Positions 1-8,918 of a DNA stretch of 64,000 nt are shown here, piece after piece. The notes beneath the pieces are model-generated. The model worked only from the letters and a program-made list of their open reading frames with translations. It was not told where the DNA came from and made no database searches. The DNA is taken from the NCBI RefSeq assembly GCF_016595505.1, contig NZ_JAENIL010000002.1:186001-250000 (forward strand). The letters run 5' to 3'. Made by a program: the position numbers and the translations under genes. Source of the DNA: Pelagicoccus mobilis. GTDB lineage: Bacteria > Verrucomicrobiota > Verrucomicrobiia > Opitutales > Opitutaceae. Numbering within the stretch: the stretch's first letter is position 1; each line of letters begins with the position of its first letter.

Positions 1-2
1 TC

Positions 3-2279
3 GAAATCGCTACCGGAGCGTCCTACACCGAAGACGCAAACGAGCGCGAAATCAATTTCCGCGGCATGAACAGCCGCTTCCAACGTCGCAACCAGTTCAT
101 CTGGTACAACCCTTCCGACTCGTTCTCCACAGGGCGCGTTGAAGTGATCCGCGGTCCGCAGTCTCTCCTTTACGGTCAAGCCGAGCCAGGCGGGCTCGTG
201 AACGTGACCAGCAAACAAGCCCTCTACAACTCCCAGATGGGCTCAGTATCCCTACGTCTTAGCGACGTCGATGAAACTCGCCTCGTGCTTGATAAGAATT
301 TTGGATACGACAAGTTCGCTTTCCGCGTAGCAGGCGTCACCGCAGACAAAGGGAACTGGCGCGAAGGTTTCGAAGAGGACCTCGAGGGGATCTACCTCAC
401 CGGAAACTATCGATTCTTCCAGAATACAACGAGCATTCGCTTCGAATTCGAAGACGCCGAACGTGATCAACCAACACGTATCCGTGGAATGGATTATTTC
501 GGTGGCGTAGCCATGCCGATCGCTGAAGACGAAGACGGCAACCTACTGCTTTCCCAAGCACCTTTCGACAAGGAGAAAGTAGGTACTTGGGCAGGCGTCG
601 ACCACTCCTTCAAGCGCGAGTGGCAGAGCGAGAGCTTCTTCCTCGAGAGCGAACCTACAGAATGGCTATCCTTCCAGGCCGCCATCAACCGCCAAGAACA
701 AGGTCAGGAAATCTACGACGTACAAGGCACCAACACGATCCGCTTCGGCTCCGGCACTGACGCAGTAACTGGCCAGGACTTCACCGATGAGTACTATGTG
801 CAAGCACAGGTGCAAGACGCAGACAATGGTAACATTGTGGATACAAAGCGCCTCACCGCTTCCCTTAAGTTCGACGCTGCTGGCGACCACAATCTCATCC
901 TCGGACTTCAAGAGCGCGAAGACTTCTTCGAACTACACAATCGCCAACAACGTGCCAACAACGGAAACGCTCGTGGCGGAGGTCGCCGCCCCGCTCTTCG
1001 TTTCGCGCTCAACAATGGAAACGACTACAGCTTCGCTTCCGTCCCAATGGAATTGAACGGCTCGGGCCAACCAGCTTACGTTCTCAAGCCAACATTCGAT
1101 ATCGTTAACGAGGAGACCACTGATTCCTACTTCGCAGCCCTTTCGAGCAAGTGGAAGTTTGGCGGTGAAGACTCCCGTCTCCATACCCTAGTCGGCTTCC
1201 GCAACGACGAGTACGTCAAGATCAACCTCCTAAACGGCAGCACCCAAGACGAAGGTGACATCGATTCAGTCAACTACGGCGCGGTCTACACCGTAAACGA
1301 CAAGGTTAATCTCTACGCTAACTTCTCCGAGTCCTTCAAAGCTCCCGGCGCATTCCGCCGCGACCCTGACAACAACGTGCTCAAGCCAGCGCTCGGCGAA
1401 GGTTCTGAAATCGGAATGAAGTTCGACCTCGTCGACAACAAGGTTTCCGGTCTGCTCACTTACTTCACTGCCGAATTCGCAGGAGACGCCGTTCGCCTAG
1501 GCAACACAGATCGCGACAAGATTGACCCGAACAACTTGAACGGCCGCAACGGAGGTGGCGGGCAGTTCGTCCCGCTGGACACCGAGAGCCAGGGTATCGA
1601 GCTCCAGTTCCGCGCAAACCTCGCTGACGGATGGACCAGCTCCTTTGGATACGCCTACATCGACGCCACTGTTGGCAACGATTTCTCCTTCCAAGCGAAC
1701 TTCAACGACTCCTACCTCGCTGACGGCAGCGGCAATCCGGTCGACGCCGATGGGAACCCAATCCTGCTCGACGGCGAAGCAGTCACCATCGCGGACTTCG
1801 AAATCGACCCTATCAATGGCTCAATTCTCAACGCGAGCGATCTCGGCCTCGTAGGCACCGGCGAAACCGGTCTCAAGACCATTCAGTACAACGGCCAGCC
1901 TACTCCAGTAGTCACCGTTAGAAACGCTGGTGAACGCCTCGATCCTTACGCTGCCCACCAAATCAACATCGTAACAAACTACCGCTTTCAGGACGGCGGC
2001 ATGAAGGGTTGGAATATCGGTGGATCCCTCCGGTATCGCAATACCAACTACGCTGGCTACACCGGAAGCGTGAGCGACGGCACTCGCCAGTTGCTAAAAA
2101 GCTCGGACTACACAGTCATCGACCTCTTCGTCGGATACCAGAAGAAGTTCGAGCACGTAACCTGGAAATCCCAAGTCAATCTCAAGAACGTTCTCGACAA
2201 GGAGTACTTCCCCGGACGGTACCTCTCGTACTACGGCGCCCCTCGTCAGTTCATCTGGACTAACACGATATCATTTTAG
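3..2279 (+). CDS. TonB-dependent receptor (5' end outside window)
   Basis: Outer-membrane active transporter of the TonB-dependent family. The reading frame is open from the first bases of the window, so the signal peptide and roughly the first 95-100 residues lie upstream; 758 residues are visible. The visible part starts inside the plug domain (FRGMNSRF, then VEVIRGPQSLLYG and GGLVNVTSK, the conserved end of the plug), followed by a long beta-barrel and a C-terminal Phe typical of barrel proteins. It resembles the receptor at 9,853-12,492 throughout, including the FIWY, NPVDADGN and DLGLVGTGE segments, so the two are paralogues. It precedes the sulfatase operon and is followed by a strong terminator. 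Ligand unknown; a sulfated oligosaccharide is inferred from context only. Confidence 0.93.
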   Translation, partial: EIATGASYTEDANEREINFRGMNSRFQRRNQFIWYNPSDSFSTGRVEVIRGPQSLLYGQAEPGGLVNVTSKQALYNSQMGSVSLRLSDVDETRLVLDKNFGYDKFAFRVAGVTADKGNWREGFEEDLEGIYLTGNYRFFQNTTSIRFEFEDAERDQPTRIRGMDYFGGVAMPIAEDEDGNLLLSQAPFDKEKVGTWAGVDHSFKREWQSESFFLESEPTEWLSFQAAINRQEQGQEIYDVQGTNTIRFGSGTDAVTGQDFTDEYYVQAQVQDADNGNIVDTKRLTASLKFDAAGDHNLILGLQEREDFFELHNRQQRANNGNARGGGRRPALRFALNNGNDYSFASVPMELNGSGQPAYVLKPTFDIVNEETTDSYFAALSSKWKFGGEDSRLHTLVGFRNDEYVKINLLNGSTQDEGDIDSVNYGAVYTVNDKVNLYANFSESFKAPGAFRRDPDNNVLKPALGEGSEIGMKFDLVDNKVSGLLTYFTAEFAGDAVRLGNTDRDKIDPNNLNGRNGGGGQFVPLDTESQGIELQFRANLADGWTSSFGYAYIDATVGNDFSFQANFNDSYLADGSGNPVDADGNPILLDGEAVTIADFEIDPINGSILNASDLGLVGTGETGLKTIQYNGQPTPVVTVRNAGERLDPYAAHQINIVTNYRFQDGGMKGWNIGGSLRYRNTNYAGYTGSVSDGTRQLLKSSDYTVIDLFVGYQKKFEHVTWKSQVNLKNVLDKEYFPGRYLSYYGAPRQFIWTNTISF

Positions 2280-2305
2280 TCGTCTGTTCGAAGCCAGAGA
2301 CGTTC

Positions 2306-2338
2306 GGGCGATTTCGGTGGGGACCGAGATCGCCCTTT
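2306..2338 (+). terminator. Rho-independent terminator after the first receptor
   Basis: A perfect 13-bp stem (GGGCGATTTCGGT at 2306-2318 with ACCGAGATCGCCC at 2323-2335) has a 4-nt loop and is followed by TTT. It lies 27 bases after the receptor stop codon and separates the receptor from the sulfatase operon. Confidence 0.8.
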
Positions 2339-2389
2339 CCTGGTTTTACATTCCTCTTACACTGAAATTCGTATCGAGGCGCCTTTTCT

Positions 2390-2405
2390 TTGACATCGAT
2401 GTCTT
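2390..2405. promoter_or_regulatory. Candidate LacI-type operator and promoter of the sulfatase operon
   Basis: A perfect 12-bp palindrome GACATCGATGTC (2392-2403) with central CG, the symmetry usual for LacI-family operators, lies 30 bases before the sulfatase start. It overlaps a TTGACA hexamer (2390-2395). The same core occurs at 12,661-12,675 before the second receptor. Assignment to the LacI protein at 22,535 is inference. Confidence 0.5.
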
Positions 2406-2432
2406 TTACGCTTTTCAATTAGCTTACAACGC

Positions 2433-3803
2433 ATGTCTCTCCCCTTTGAACAACAAAGCAACCGACCGAACATCGTCTTCATCCTAACCGACGATCTCGG
2501 CTACGCGGACCTCAGCTGCTACGGATCCGAGACGATCAAGACTCCGAATCTGGATCGCCTGGCATCTGAAGGGATTCGCTTCACCAATTTCCACCAATCA
2601 TCCGCTCAATGCACCCCTTCTCGAGCGTCCATTTTGACCGGCTGCTACCCGCAGAGAGTCGACCTCGAAGGCGTGCTGCTCCCCAAGCATACGAAGGGGC
2701 TCAACCCCGACGAAACCACTGTCGCGTCCTGCTTGAAGCAATCTGGCTACGCCACTGCCCTTTTTGGTAAGTGGCACCTCGGCCACCACCTTGAGCATCT
2801 GCCCACGCATCACGGTTTCGACCGGTTCTACGGCATCCCTTACAGCAACAACATGTTTCCACGGGTCGTCTTTTCGGACCTTGAGATCGTTGAGGAGAAC
2901 TTCGACCAGGCATCCCTAACCCGCCGTTTCACCGACGCTTCAATCGATTGGATCGAAGAGCAAGGCGACACTCCCTTCTTCCTGAACCTGTGGCACCCTA
3001 TGCCTCACATGCCATTGGCCGCGTCTCCGGAGTTCCAAGGCACCTCCAACTTCGGTCTCTACGGCGACGTTGTTCAAGAACTCGACCACCATGTGGGCCG
3101 CCTGCTCGACTATCTCGAGAAAAGCGGGAAAGCGGACAATACACTCGTCATCTTCAGTTCTGACAATGGCCCATGGCAGCCAAAGAGCGTTCCAGACCCG
3201 AATGAGGGCGGATCCGCGTATCCATTCCGCGGCCACAAGGCCAATGAGTTTGAAGGCGGCCTACGGGTGCCGTGCATCGCTCGCTGGCCCGGTAAAATTC
3301 CAGCCAATGCCTGTTCCGATACCTTTTGGACCGGAATGGATTTCCTGCAGACCCTTTGCCAGATCACAAATTCCACGCTTCCAGTCGATTGCCAATTCGA
3401 TGGCTTCGAGGCCAGCAACATTCTGTGCGGCAAAGGCGAAAGCCCTTACGATTTCTTTTTCTACTACCACTACAATCAACTCAACGGCGTACGGTCTGGA
3501 GATTGGAAACTCATGCTCCCGATGACCAATCGCGACGAGCACTACTTCTACTATCAGACAGACGAAGCAGAAGCTCGCAAAGTCATAGGCGACCCAGAGG
3601 AGCTTTCCATCCCCCTCTCCCTCTTCGACCTGAAAAACGATCCGAGCGAAACCACCAATCAGATCGACGCTTACCCGGAGATCGCCGACCGCTTGCTCAA
3701 CGCGATCGAAACCATGCGTCTCGATCTCGGAGACGCTCGTATCGACTCCCTCGGCTCCAACCGCCGCTCAGCATTAAGCGTCGAACCAATCAAGCAAAGG
3801 TAG
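2433..3803 (+). CDS. Sulfatase (S1-type), no signal peptide
   Basis: Hydrolyses a sulfate ester, probably on a sugar. The formylglycine motif is C60-T-P-S-R, the metal-binding Asp pair is D20-D21 (ILTDDLG), and the second metal site is SSDNGPW. At 456 residues it has a normal length for the alkaline-phosphatase superfamily. The N-terminus (MSLPFEQQSNRPNIVF) goes straight into the first strand and shows no signal peptide, unlike the sulfatases at 12,881 and 24,910, so it may act in the cytoplasm. It heads a run of co-directional genes with gaps of 44-93 bases, then an overlap. Its Cys would be converted by the anSME at 23,607. Its TAG stop codon lies inside a hairpin repeat. Substrate unknown. 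Confidence 0.92.
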   Translation: MSLPFEQQSNRPNIVFILTDDLGYADLSCYGSETIKTPNLDRLASEGIRFTNFHQSSAQCTPSRASILTGCYPQRVDLEGVLLPKHTKGLNPDETTVASCLKQSGYATALFGKWHLGHHLEHLPTHHGFDRFYGIPYSNNMFPRVVFSDLEIVEENFDQASLTRRFTDASIDWIEEQGDTPFFLNLWHPMPHMPLAASPEFQGTSNFGLYGDVVQELDHHVGRLLDYLEKSGKADNTLVIFSSDNGPWQPKSVPDPNEGGSAYPFRGHKANEFEGGLRVPCIARWPGKIPANACSDTFWTGMDFLQTLCQITNSTLPVDCQFDGFEASNILCGKGESPYDFFFYYHYNQLNGVRSGDWKLMLPMTNRDEHYFYYQTDEAEARKVIGDPEELSIPLSLFDLKNDPSETTNQIDAYPEIADRLLNAIETMRLDLGDARIDSLGSNRRSALSVEPIKQR

Positions 3804-3832
3804 GGAGTGACCGCCGCGTCACGCCTTTCCCT
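3799..3832 (+). repeat. Hairpin repeat, family C (short form)
   Basis: Inverted repeat starting GGTAGGGA, with inner stem GTGAC/GTCAC around CGCCGC and an outer arm ending TTTCCCT. The sulfatase stop codon TAG (3801-3803) is part of the left arm. It shares CCGCCGCGTCACGCC with the element at 62,163. Confidence 0.7.
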
Positions 3833-3847
3833 GTATCCACTTCCCAA

Positions 3848-5083
3848 ATGCAAGAATCCCAAAGAAAAGTTAAAGTAGGTGTCGTTGGTTGCGGCGTAGT
3901 TGCAACCGCTTACTACCTTCCGCACATGCTAAAAATGCCGGAGGTCGAAATCGTGGCCGTTTGCGACATCTTCGAGGACCGTATCAAGGCCTGCCAACGC
4001 CTCTACGGAGCACGTGAGACCTATACGGACTACTACGACATGGTCGCTAAGGCGGACATCGAAGCCGTCCTCATTCTCACCGGCCCCGGCACTCATGCCC
4101 CATTTACCATCGCAGCCGCAGAAGCCGGTAAGCACATCCTCCTGCAAAAGCCGATGGCTACGAACATGGAGGATGCGATCGCCATTAAAAAGGCAGTTCG
4201 CGACAACAACGTCATCGCCGTCGTCGAGCCGAGCGAGCGTTCACTACTTGATTTCCGCTTCACCGAGGCCCGCAACCTCATTCGCCAAGGAGTGCTCGGC
4301 GATCCCTACTGGTTCGCTCTCATCCCGAAAGGAGCTACCGAGAAGAACCACCCAATGGCAGGCGGCAATCCTTACGGAGTCGGGGCCTTCTTCTCAAAGG
4401 ATTCCGGAGGCATGCTTTTCGACTACCCTTACTTTCCCACCGCGATCTGCACTCTGCTCGGCGACTGTAAAAGCGTGCAAGGTCTCGCAAAAGTTAGCGT
4501 GCCCGAGCGCTACGTCGTTCCAGATGATGAATACAACAAATTCCTCAAGGAATGCGACGATCCACACGAGGCAAACTATTGGCCTGTCGTCCTCGACAAG
4601 GAAAAGACCCAGAAGGTGAAAATGGGAGCTCCCGACAATATCTACAGCCTCTACGAAATGAAGAGCGGCTGGATCGGCGCCTGCCACGTCGGCCGTCTCT
4701 TCCAGCCCGCCCACCCGATGTCGACCTACGGAAACCTTGAAATCTACGGCTCCGAGGGGAACTTGCTGCTTCACACCGACTCTCTCGTCTCCATCAACTC
4801 CACACGCACGGACCTACTACCGGAAACAGATGAAAATGGTTGGTACAACATTCCCGATATGGAAGGCGTCCGTCGCATCCGCGGGCCCGTCCCGCCAGAC
4901 GGCGGATTCAATTACTACCACGTCTCTACCGACCATTTCATCGATTGCATACTCCACAATAAACAGCCGTTGATTGATGTCGATTGGGGGCTTCATATTA
5001 CTGAAATGATGTGCGGAGCAATCATCTCCGCTGAAACCGGCCAGCGCTACGAAATGACCACCAGCACTGGCGTCGAATTTTAA
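3848..5083 (+). CDS. Gfo/Idh/MocA-family oxidoreductase
   Basis: NAD(P)-dependent sugar or sugar-acid oxidoreductase of 411 residues. The N-terminal Rossmann fold has VGVVGCGVVA at residues 10-19, and the C-terminal alpha/beta domain is typical of the family. The usual E-K-P motif at the end of the Rossmann domain reads Q-K-P here (residues 100-102), with the Lys kept. The ATG at 3848 was chosen because the frame upstream is an extension through the sulfatase gene without family similarity. It is second in the operon, 44 bases after the sulfatase. A role in oxidising the desulfated sugar is inferred from context. No signal peptide. Confidence 0.9.
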   Translation: MQESQRKVKVGVVGCGVVATAYYLPHMLKMPEVEIVAVCDIFEDRIKACQRLYGARETYTDYYDMVAKADIEAVLILTGPGTHAPFTIAAAEAGKHILLQKPMATNMEDAIAIKKAVRDNNVIAVVEPSERSLLDFRFTEARNLIRQGVLGDPYWFALIPKGATEKNHPMAGGNPYGVGAFFSKDSGGMLFDYPYFPTAICTLLGDCKSVQGLAKVSVPERYVVPDDEYNKFLKECDDPHEANYWPVVLDKEKTQKVKMGAPDNIYSLYEMKSGWIGACHVGRLFQPAHPMSTYGNLEIYGSEGNLLLHTDSLVSINSTRTDLLPETDENGWYNIPDMEGVRRIRGPVPPDGGFNYYHVSTDHFIDCILHNKQPLIDVDWGLHITEMMCGAIISAETGQRYEMTTSTGVEF

Positions 5084-5145
5084 GGTAGCGGCCGCTGCCC
5101 TGACCGTTGTAGCTCATAGAGCAAAGTCGGGTCCCCAGCGGCCAC
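5084..5145 (+). repeat. Hairpin repeat, family A (extended loop)
   Basis: Begins directly after the stop codon. GGCCGCTG (5090-5097) pairs with CAGCGGCC (5136-5143). Between the arms is a 38-nt insert with its own small hairpin (GCTC/GAGC) ending CGGGTCCC. Compare the element at 43,015, which has a similar insert. Confidence 0.8.
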
Positions 5146-5164
5146 AACGCCACCAAATCCCCCC

Positions 5165-6163
5165 ATGATCCCCAAACGCATAGGCATCGTCGGACTCGGT
5201 TTCGGCAAACTTCTCGCCACCACACTTTCCCAGATGGCGCAAGCGAAAGTCGTCGCTATCGCCGATCGCAGCAATGATTCAAAAACGGAACTTGCTGCTC
5301 AACTCGGAGCGAAGGCATACGACGATGCCTTTGATATGCTCGAGAAAGAGGACCTAGATCTCCTTGTATTGAGTATTCCACCACGCGGACGCCAAGACCT
5401 GCTCCAGTATGCCGCCGACAAAGGAATCGCCCTCTTCGTCGAAAAACCGTGGGCATCCACTAGCAGGCAAGCAGAACTCTTCAACCGAATCGTCGAACCT
5501 ATTCGCAACAAAACGATGCTCGGATTCAGCTTTCGGTTTTTGCCAGCCTTCCAAAAACTCCTCAGCCTGACTGCAAGCGAACTGGGAAATCCCTTCCTAG
5601 CCCAGGCCAGCTACATTTGGAACTACACCGGCTCAAGTACGACTTGGCTCTGGGATCCGGAAAACGGAAACGGATTTTTTAACGAAAACTCCTGCCATCT
5701 CTTCGACGCGGTCAACGCCTTGATGGGAAAACCGATCTCCATTCATTCCTTCGGCCACTCGCACCGCTCCTACCCATCGGAGGATGCGGCGATCGTAAAT
5801 ATCAAGTACCCAGAAGGCCGGGCTGCAACGCTCTCCATCGGCGGCATAGGCACCGCAGGCGTGGGCGATTTCCCTCGCCTCGAACTATGGGCTTCAAACG
5901 GGCACGCAGTCCTCACCGGCAACCAACACATCTGGACCGACATCGCTTGGACACCGGCGGAGACGAACGAAACGGTTATCTTAAAGACAGCACCTGAAAG
6001 CCTCACTCAAACGCGCTACACCAAAGCCTTCGAACACTTATTCGATTGCCTCGACAAAGACATCCCCGTCGAAGCCGACATCGAAGACGGCACCCTCTGC
6101 GTCCGCATGGCCGAAGCAATTTACTCATCAATAAAAACCGACGAACGAGTTTTAATAAGGTAG
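5165..6163 (+). CDS. Gfo/Idh/MocA-family oxidoreductase
   Basis: Second NAD(P)-dependent oxidoreductase of the operon, 332 residues. The Rossmann motif IGIVGLGFGK is at residues 6-15 and the canonical E-K-P motif at residues 93-95, with the conserved catalytic Lys. It is distant in sequence from the gene before it, so the two probably catalyse different steps, for instance oxidation at one carbon and reduction of a keto intermediate. The substrate cannot be told from sequence. Its TAG stop codon (6161-6163) lies within the left arm of a family C repeat. No signal peptide; cytoplasmic. Confidence 0.9.
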   Translation: MIPKRIGIVGLGFGKLLATTLSQMAQAKVVAIADRSNDSKTELAAQLGAKAYDDAFDMLEKEDLDLLVLSIPPRGRQDLLQYAADKGIALFVEKPWASTSRQAELFNRIVEPIRNKTMLGFSFRFLPAFQKLLSLTASELGNPFLAQASYIWNYTGSSTTWLWDPENGNGFFNENSCHLFDAVNALMGKPISIHSFGHSHRSYPSEDAAIVNIKYPEGRAATLSIGGIGTAGVGDFPRLELWASNGHAVLTGNQHIWTDIAWTPAETNETVILKTAPESLTQTRYTKAFEHLFDCLDKDIPVEADIEDGTLCVRMAEAIYSSIKTDERVLIR

Positions 6164-6232
6164 GGTCCGATCGCCGAGCGGACCGCAATGCAGGATCGAG
6201 CACCTCGGCTCGCCCGGCGGTCGAGCCCTACC
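6159..6232 (+). repeat. Inverted repeat, family C (long form)
   Basis: A 74-bp element bounded by GGTAGGG (6159-6165) and CCCTACC (6226-6232), with internal stems TCCG/CGGA and CGAG/CTCG. It contains GATCGCCG and ACCGCAATGCAGGA, shared with the element at 42,799. It supplies the stop codon of the upstream gene and an ATG (6188) in frame with the next gene that is probably not its start. Confidence 0.8.
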
Positions 6233-6256
6233 TACCAACAAAGACAAGTCACCACA

Positions 6257-7057
6257 ATGCCGATACGATTTGCAGTAGAAGCTGGCGAACACACAGAGTC
6301 CCTCGCCGCAGAGTTCAACATCCCAGGAATCCCCGTGAATCTCCCTGCGGTGCTCAATGACGTCGATTCCCTAGCAGCTGGCCTTCAAGCAAAGGGACTC
6401 CAGGCCTGCCAAATTGGCGCATTTGGATTCAACGCGCTTTCCCCCGATCGTTCCGCTCGTGAGGAAATGAAGCAGAAGATAATGACGGCCATGCCGCTCG
6501 CCGCAAAGCTTGGTTGCAAGCACTTCGCGTTCGCCGCAGGTAACGCGAATCCCAATATGTTCGGAGAGACCGATCCCTTTAACTTCACCGACGAAGCTCT
6601 CGATCAAGCCGCAGAAGAACTGAAACCTCTGGCAAACGTAGCGGAAGAGCACGACGTCTACCTCAGCATCGAACCTTACATAAAAACGGTCGTCCATTCG
6701 CCCGAAGCCTTCCTGAAGCTCAAGGAACGTGTCGATTCCGATCGTTTGCGAATCACGCTCGACGTCACGAGTTTCTACGACTTCCGCGATATGGTCGATC
6801 CACGCAATACGATACTCAACGCCTGCTCTACACTCAAAGGACACTACGATCTGGTGCACCTCAAGGAGTTAGCAATTGTACCCGGATTCCATATACACAG
6901 CGAACTGGTCGCCCACGATGCTGGCAACACCCCCTGGGATCTCGTCCTCGAACAATGCTGCGACCAACTGGGATCGGACAGCTGGGTTGTCATCGAACAC
7001 ATCCCAAACTTAGAGGACGGAAAGAGATCAATACCTCAAATCCTATCTCTTGCATGA
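6257..7057 (+). CDS. Sugar phosphate isomerase/epimerase family (xylose isomerase-like TIM barrel)
   Basis: A 266-residue TIM-barrel protein of the AP-endonuclease-2/xylose-isomerase-like superfamily, probably a metal-dependent sugar isomerase or epimerase. The metal-site carboxylates expected in this fold are visible in LSIEPY, ITLDVTSFYD, HLKE and VVIEH. The start is placed at 6257 (MPIRFAVEAGEH) because the in-frame ATG at 6188 falls in a repeat and would add residues unlike any protein. It is fourth in the operon; its stop overlaps the start of the hydrolase gene (ATGA). It may interconvert the product of the neighbouring oxidoreductases. Confidence 0.85.
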   Translation: MPIRFAVEAGEHTESLAAEFNIPGIPVNLPAVLNDVDSLAAGLQAKGLQACQIGAFGFNALSPDRSAREEMKQKIMTAMPLAAKLGCKHFAFAAGNANPNMFGETDPFNFTDEALDQAAEELKPLANVAEEHDVYLSIEPYIKTVVHSPEAFLKLKERVDSDRLRITLDVTSFYDFRDMVDPRNTILNACSTLKGHYDLVHLKELAIVPGFHIHSELVAHDAGNTPWDLVLEQCCDQLGSDSWVVIEHIPNLEDGKRSIPQILSLA

Positions 7058-8877
7058 GTTCCTCGGAACCCACTCTCATTCGTCGTTCCTACAAGTGCTC
7101 GGCTACGAATAGCGAACGCGATTACTTCATACACCTTCCCTCGGGCTACGAAACTGACGATACACGAGAGTGGCCACTGCTCTTTTTCCTCCACGGGAAT
7201 GGTGAACGCGGAAACGGTAAGGACGAGCTGGACCTCGTTCTGAAAAATGGCCCAGTATTTGAGTCTTGGTTACGTCATAGAAATCTGCCGTTCATCATCG
7301 TCTCCCCGCAACTACCGACCTTCGACCGTGGCGAAACACTGCCCGAGAGTTCGCGCGAGAAGCCACCGGCAAGAGATCCACTCCGCAAGGCTCCCTACGA
7401 CCAGTTTCCGCTTCCCGATTTCGAGGTACAACGAGTTCCTCAAATAGAGAGCGATAATCCTGAGTTTACAGAAAACTCATCTAAATGCGGTCTTCCCGGC
7501 GGCTGGCAGCTTTGCGTTTCAGAACTCGAACACATTCTTCAGACGACTCTCGACACATTCCGAGTCGATATGAACCGCCTCTATCTCACCGGCCTCAGCT
7601 ACGGAGGCTACGGCACCTGGCATTGGGCAGCCCACAACCCAAGTCGCTGGGCTGCCATCGCTCCGCTCTGCGGAGATGGAGATCCAGCCAATGCCCACCG
7701 CTTCACAAATCCCGATCTTCCCATCTGGATCTTTCACGGAGGACGCGACTCTGTCATCCGTCCCGACTGGATCTACGATACGGTCAATGCGCTCGAGTCA
7801 GCAGGTCACAAAGACGTTAGACTCACCATCCACGAAGAACTCGGTCACAACATCTGGGATCGCGTTTACTCCAGCCAAGACTTCTACGACTGGCTGCTAT
7901 CCCACACCAATACGCCGATAGCGGCGAGCATTGACCTCTGGTACGGCGACAAGCAGGAGTTTGGAAAATACGGCCGCCCGCAAAAGTGGATCAACATCCT
8001 CGGCAACTTATCGCCTGCTCAGGAAGCAAAGCGTCTCAGCTGTAGTATGAACGGCGGAGTCGCTCGACAAATCACGATTGGCAGCGATGGACACCGTTTG
8101 GCAAGACCGGGCGACTTTAACATCGATATCAACGTCGACGAGCTGAGTCCCGGCGAAAACACCCTCCGTCTGTATTCGGAGTTTCGTGACGGCTCAGTGA
8201 TCGAGAAAGAAGTCTCAATCTTCGTACACCAAGCGACCTCGATTCCCAAAGAACTCGATTTGGATCTAACCCAGTTGAACTCCATCCCCGAGCAGATCCA
8301 GATTGTAGACGGCAAGTGGGAACAGACCGCAGAAGGTATCCGAAGCATTTCCCCTTTTTACGACCGTGTATTGGCCTTGGGCGACCTTTCCTGGAAAGAC
8401 TACGAAGTAACCGCAAAGGTCATCTTCAACTCCGTTTTGCAGCCGAATGCCGAACTTGGCCATGGAGGAGCAGACGTTATCCATGCCGCCCTCGCCACCC
8501 GATGGCCCGGGCACGACAAGGACCAACGCCAACCCCACCGAAAATGGTGGCCACTTGGAGCAACGGCGGAGTTCCGCTTAACTCCCTCCTGGGACGATTG
8601 CTCGTGGCGAATCATCGGGTCGCCAGTCCTGATCAAGAACGAAGCTTCCTCGCGAAACATCGTTCCTGGGAATGCCTACTTTCTGAAGCATCGAGTACAA
8701 ACCGTATCCGACGAGCAATCACTATATCAAGTGAAGTGCTGGCCGGCGAACACAAGCGAGCCCAAAGACTGGGATTTGGAACTTCTAAAGAATGACGACG
8801 TTTCCCAAGGCGGAGCACTCTTCCTCGCCCACTACGCTGATGTGACCCTACAGGCAGTAATGGTCCGGCCTATCTGA
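7054..8877 (+). CDS. Alpha/beta hydrolase with C-terminal beta-sandwich-like domain
   Basis: 607 residues. The N-terminal half is an alpha/beta hydrolase of the dienelactone-hydrolase/prolyl-oligopeptidase-like type: oxyanion segment FFLHGNGERG, nucleophile elbow G-L-S182-Y-G-G, and Asp and His candidates in FHGGRDSV and EELGHNIWD. The C-terminal part (about residues 410-607) has a pattern suggesting a concanavalin-like sandwich (GKWEQ, YEVTAKVIFNS). No signal peptide. It overlaps the preceding stop codon by ATGA, so it is translationally coupled. It probably acts as an esterase or deacylase on a sugar derivative; the exact substrate is unknown. Confidence 0.8.
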   Translation: MSSSEPTLIRRSYKCSATNSERDYFIHLPSGYETDDTREWPLLFFLHGNGERGNGKDELDLVLKNGPVFESWLRHRNLPFIIVSPQLPTFDRGETLPESSREKPPARDPLRKAPYDQFPLPDFEVQRVPQIESDNPEFTENSSKCGLPGGWQLCVSELEHILQTTLDTFRVDMNRLYLTGLSYGGYGTWHWAAHNPSRWAAIAPLCGDGDPANAHRFTNPDLPIWIFHGGRDSVIRPDWIYDTVNALESAGHKDVRLTIHEELGHNIWDRVYSSQDFYDWLLSHTNTPIAASIDLWYGDKQEFGKYGRPQKWINILGNLSPAQEAKRLSCSMNGGVARQITIGSDGHRLARPGDFNIDINVDELSPGENTLRLYSEFRDGSVIEKEVSIFVHQATSIPKELDLDLTQLNSIPEQIQIVDGKWEQTAEGIRSISPFYDRVLALGDLSWKDYEVTAKVIFNSVLQPNAELGHGGADVIHAALATRWPGHDKDQRQPHRKWWPLGATAEFRLTPSWDDCSWRIIGSPVLIKNEASSRNIVPGNAYFLKHRVQTVSDEQSLYQVKCWPANTSEPKDWDLELLKNDDVSQGGALFLAHYADVTLQAVMVRPI

Positions 8878-8918
8878 GCCGCTGGAAATAGGATCGGGGC
8901 GGAGCCCAAGCCCTATCT

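Noticed and set aside
6188-6256. Upstream ATG extending the isomerase by 23 residues
   Set aside because: The ATG lies inside a family C repeat; the protein family begins at the MPIRFAVEAG segment.
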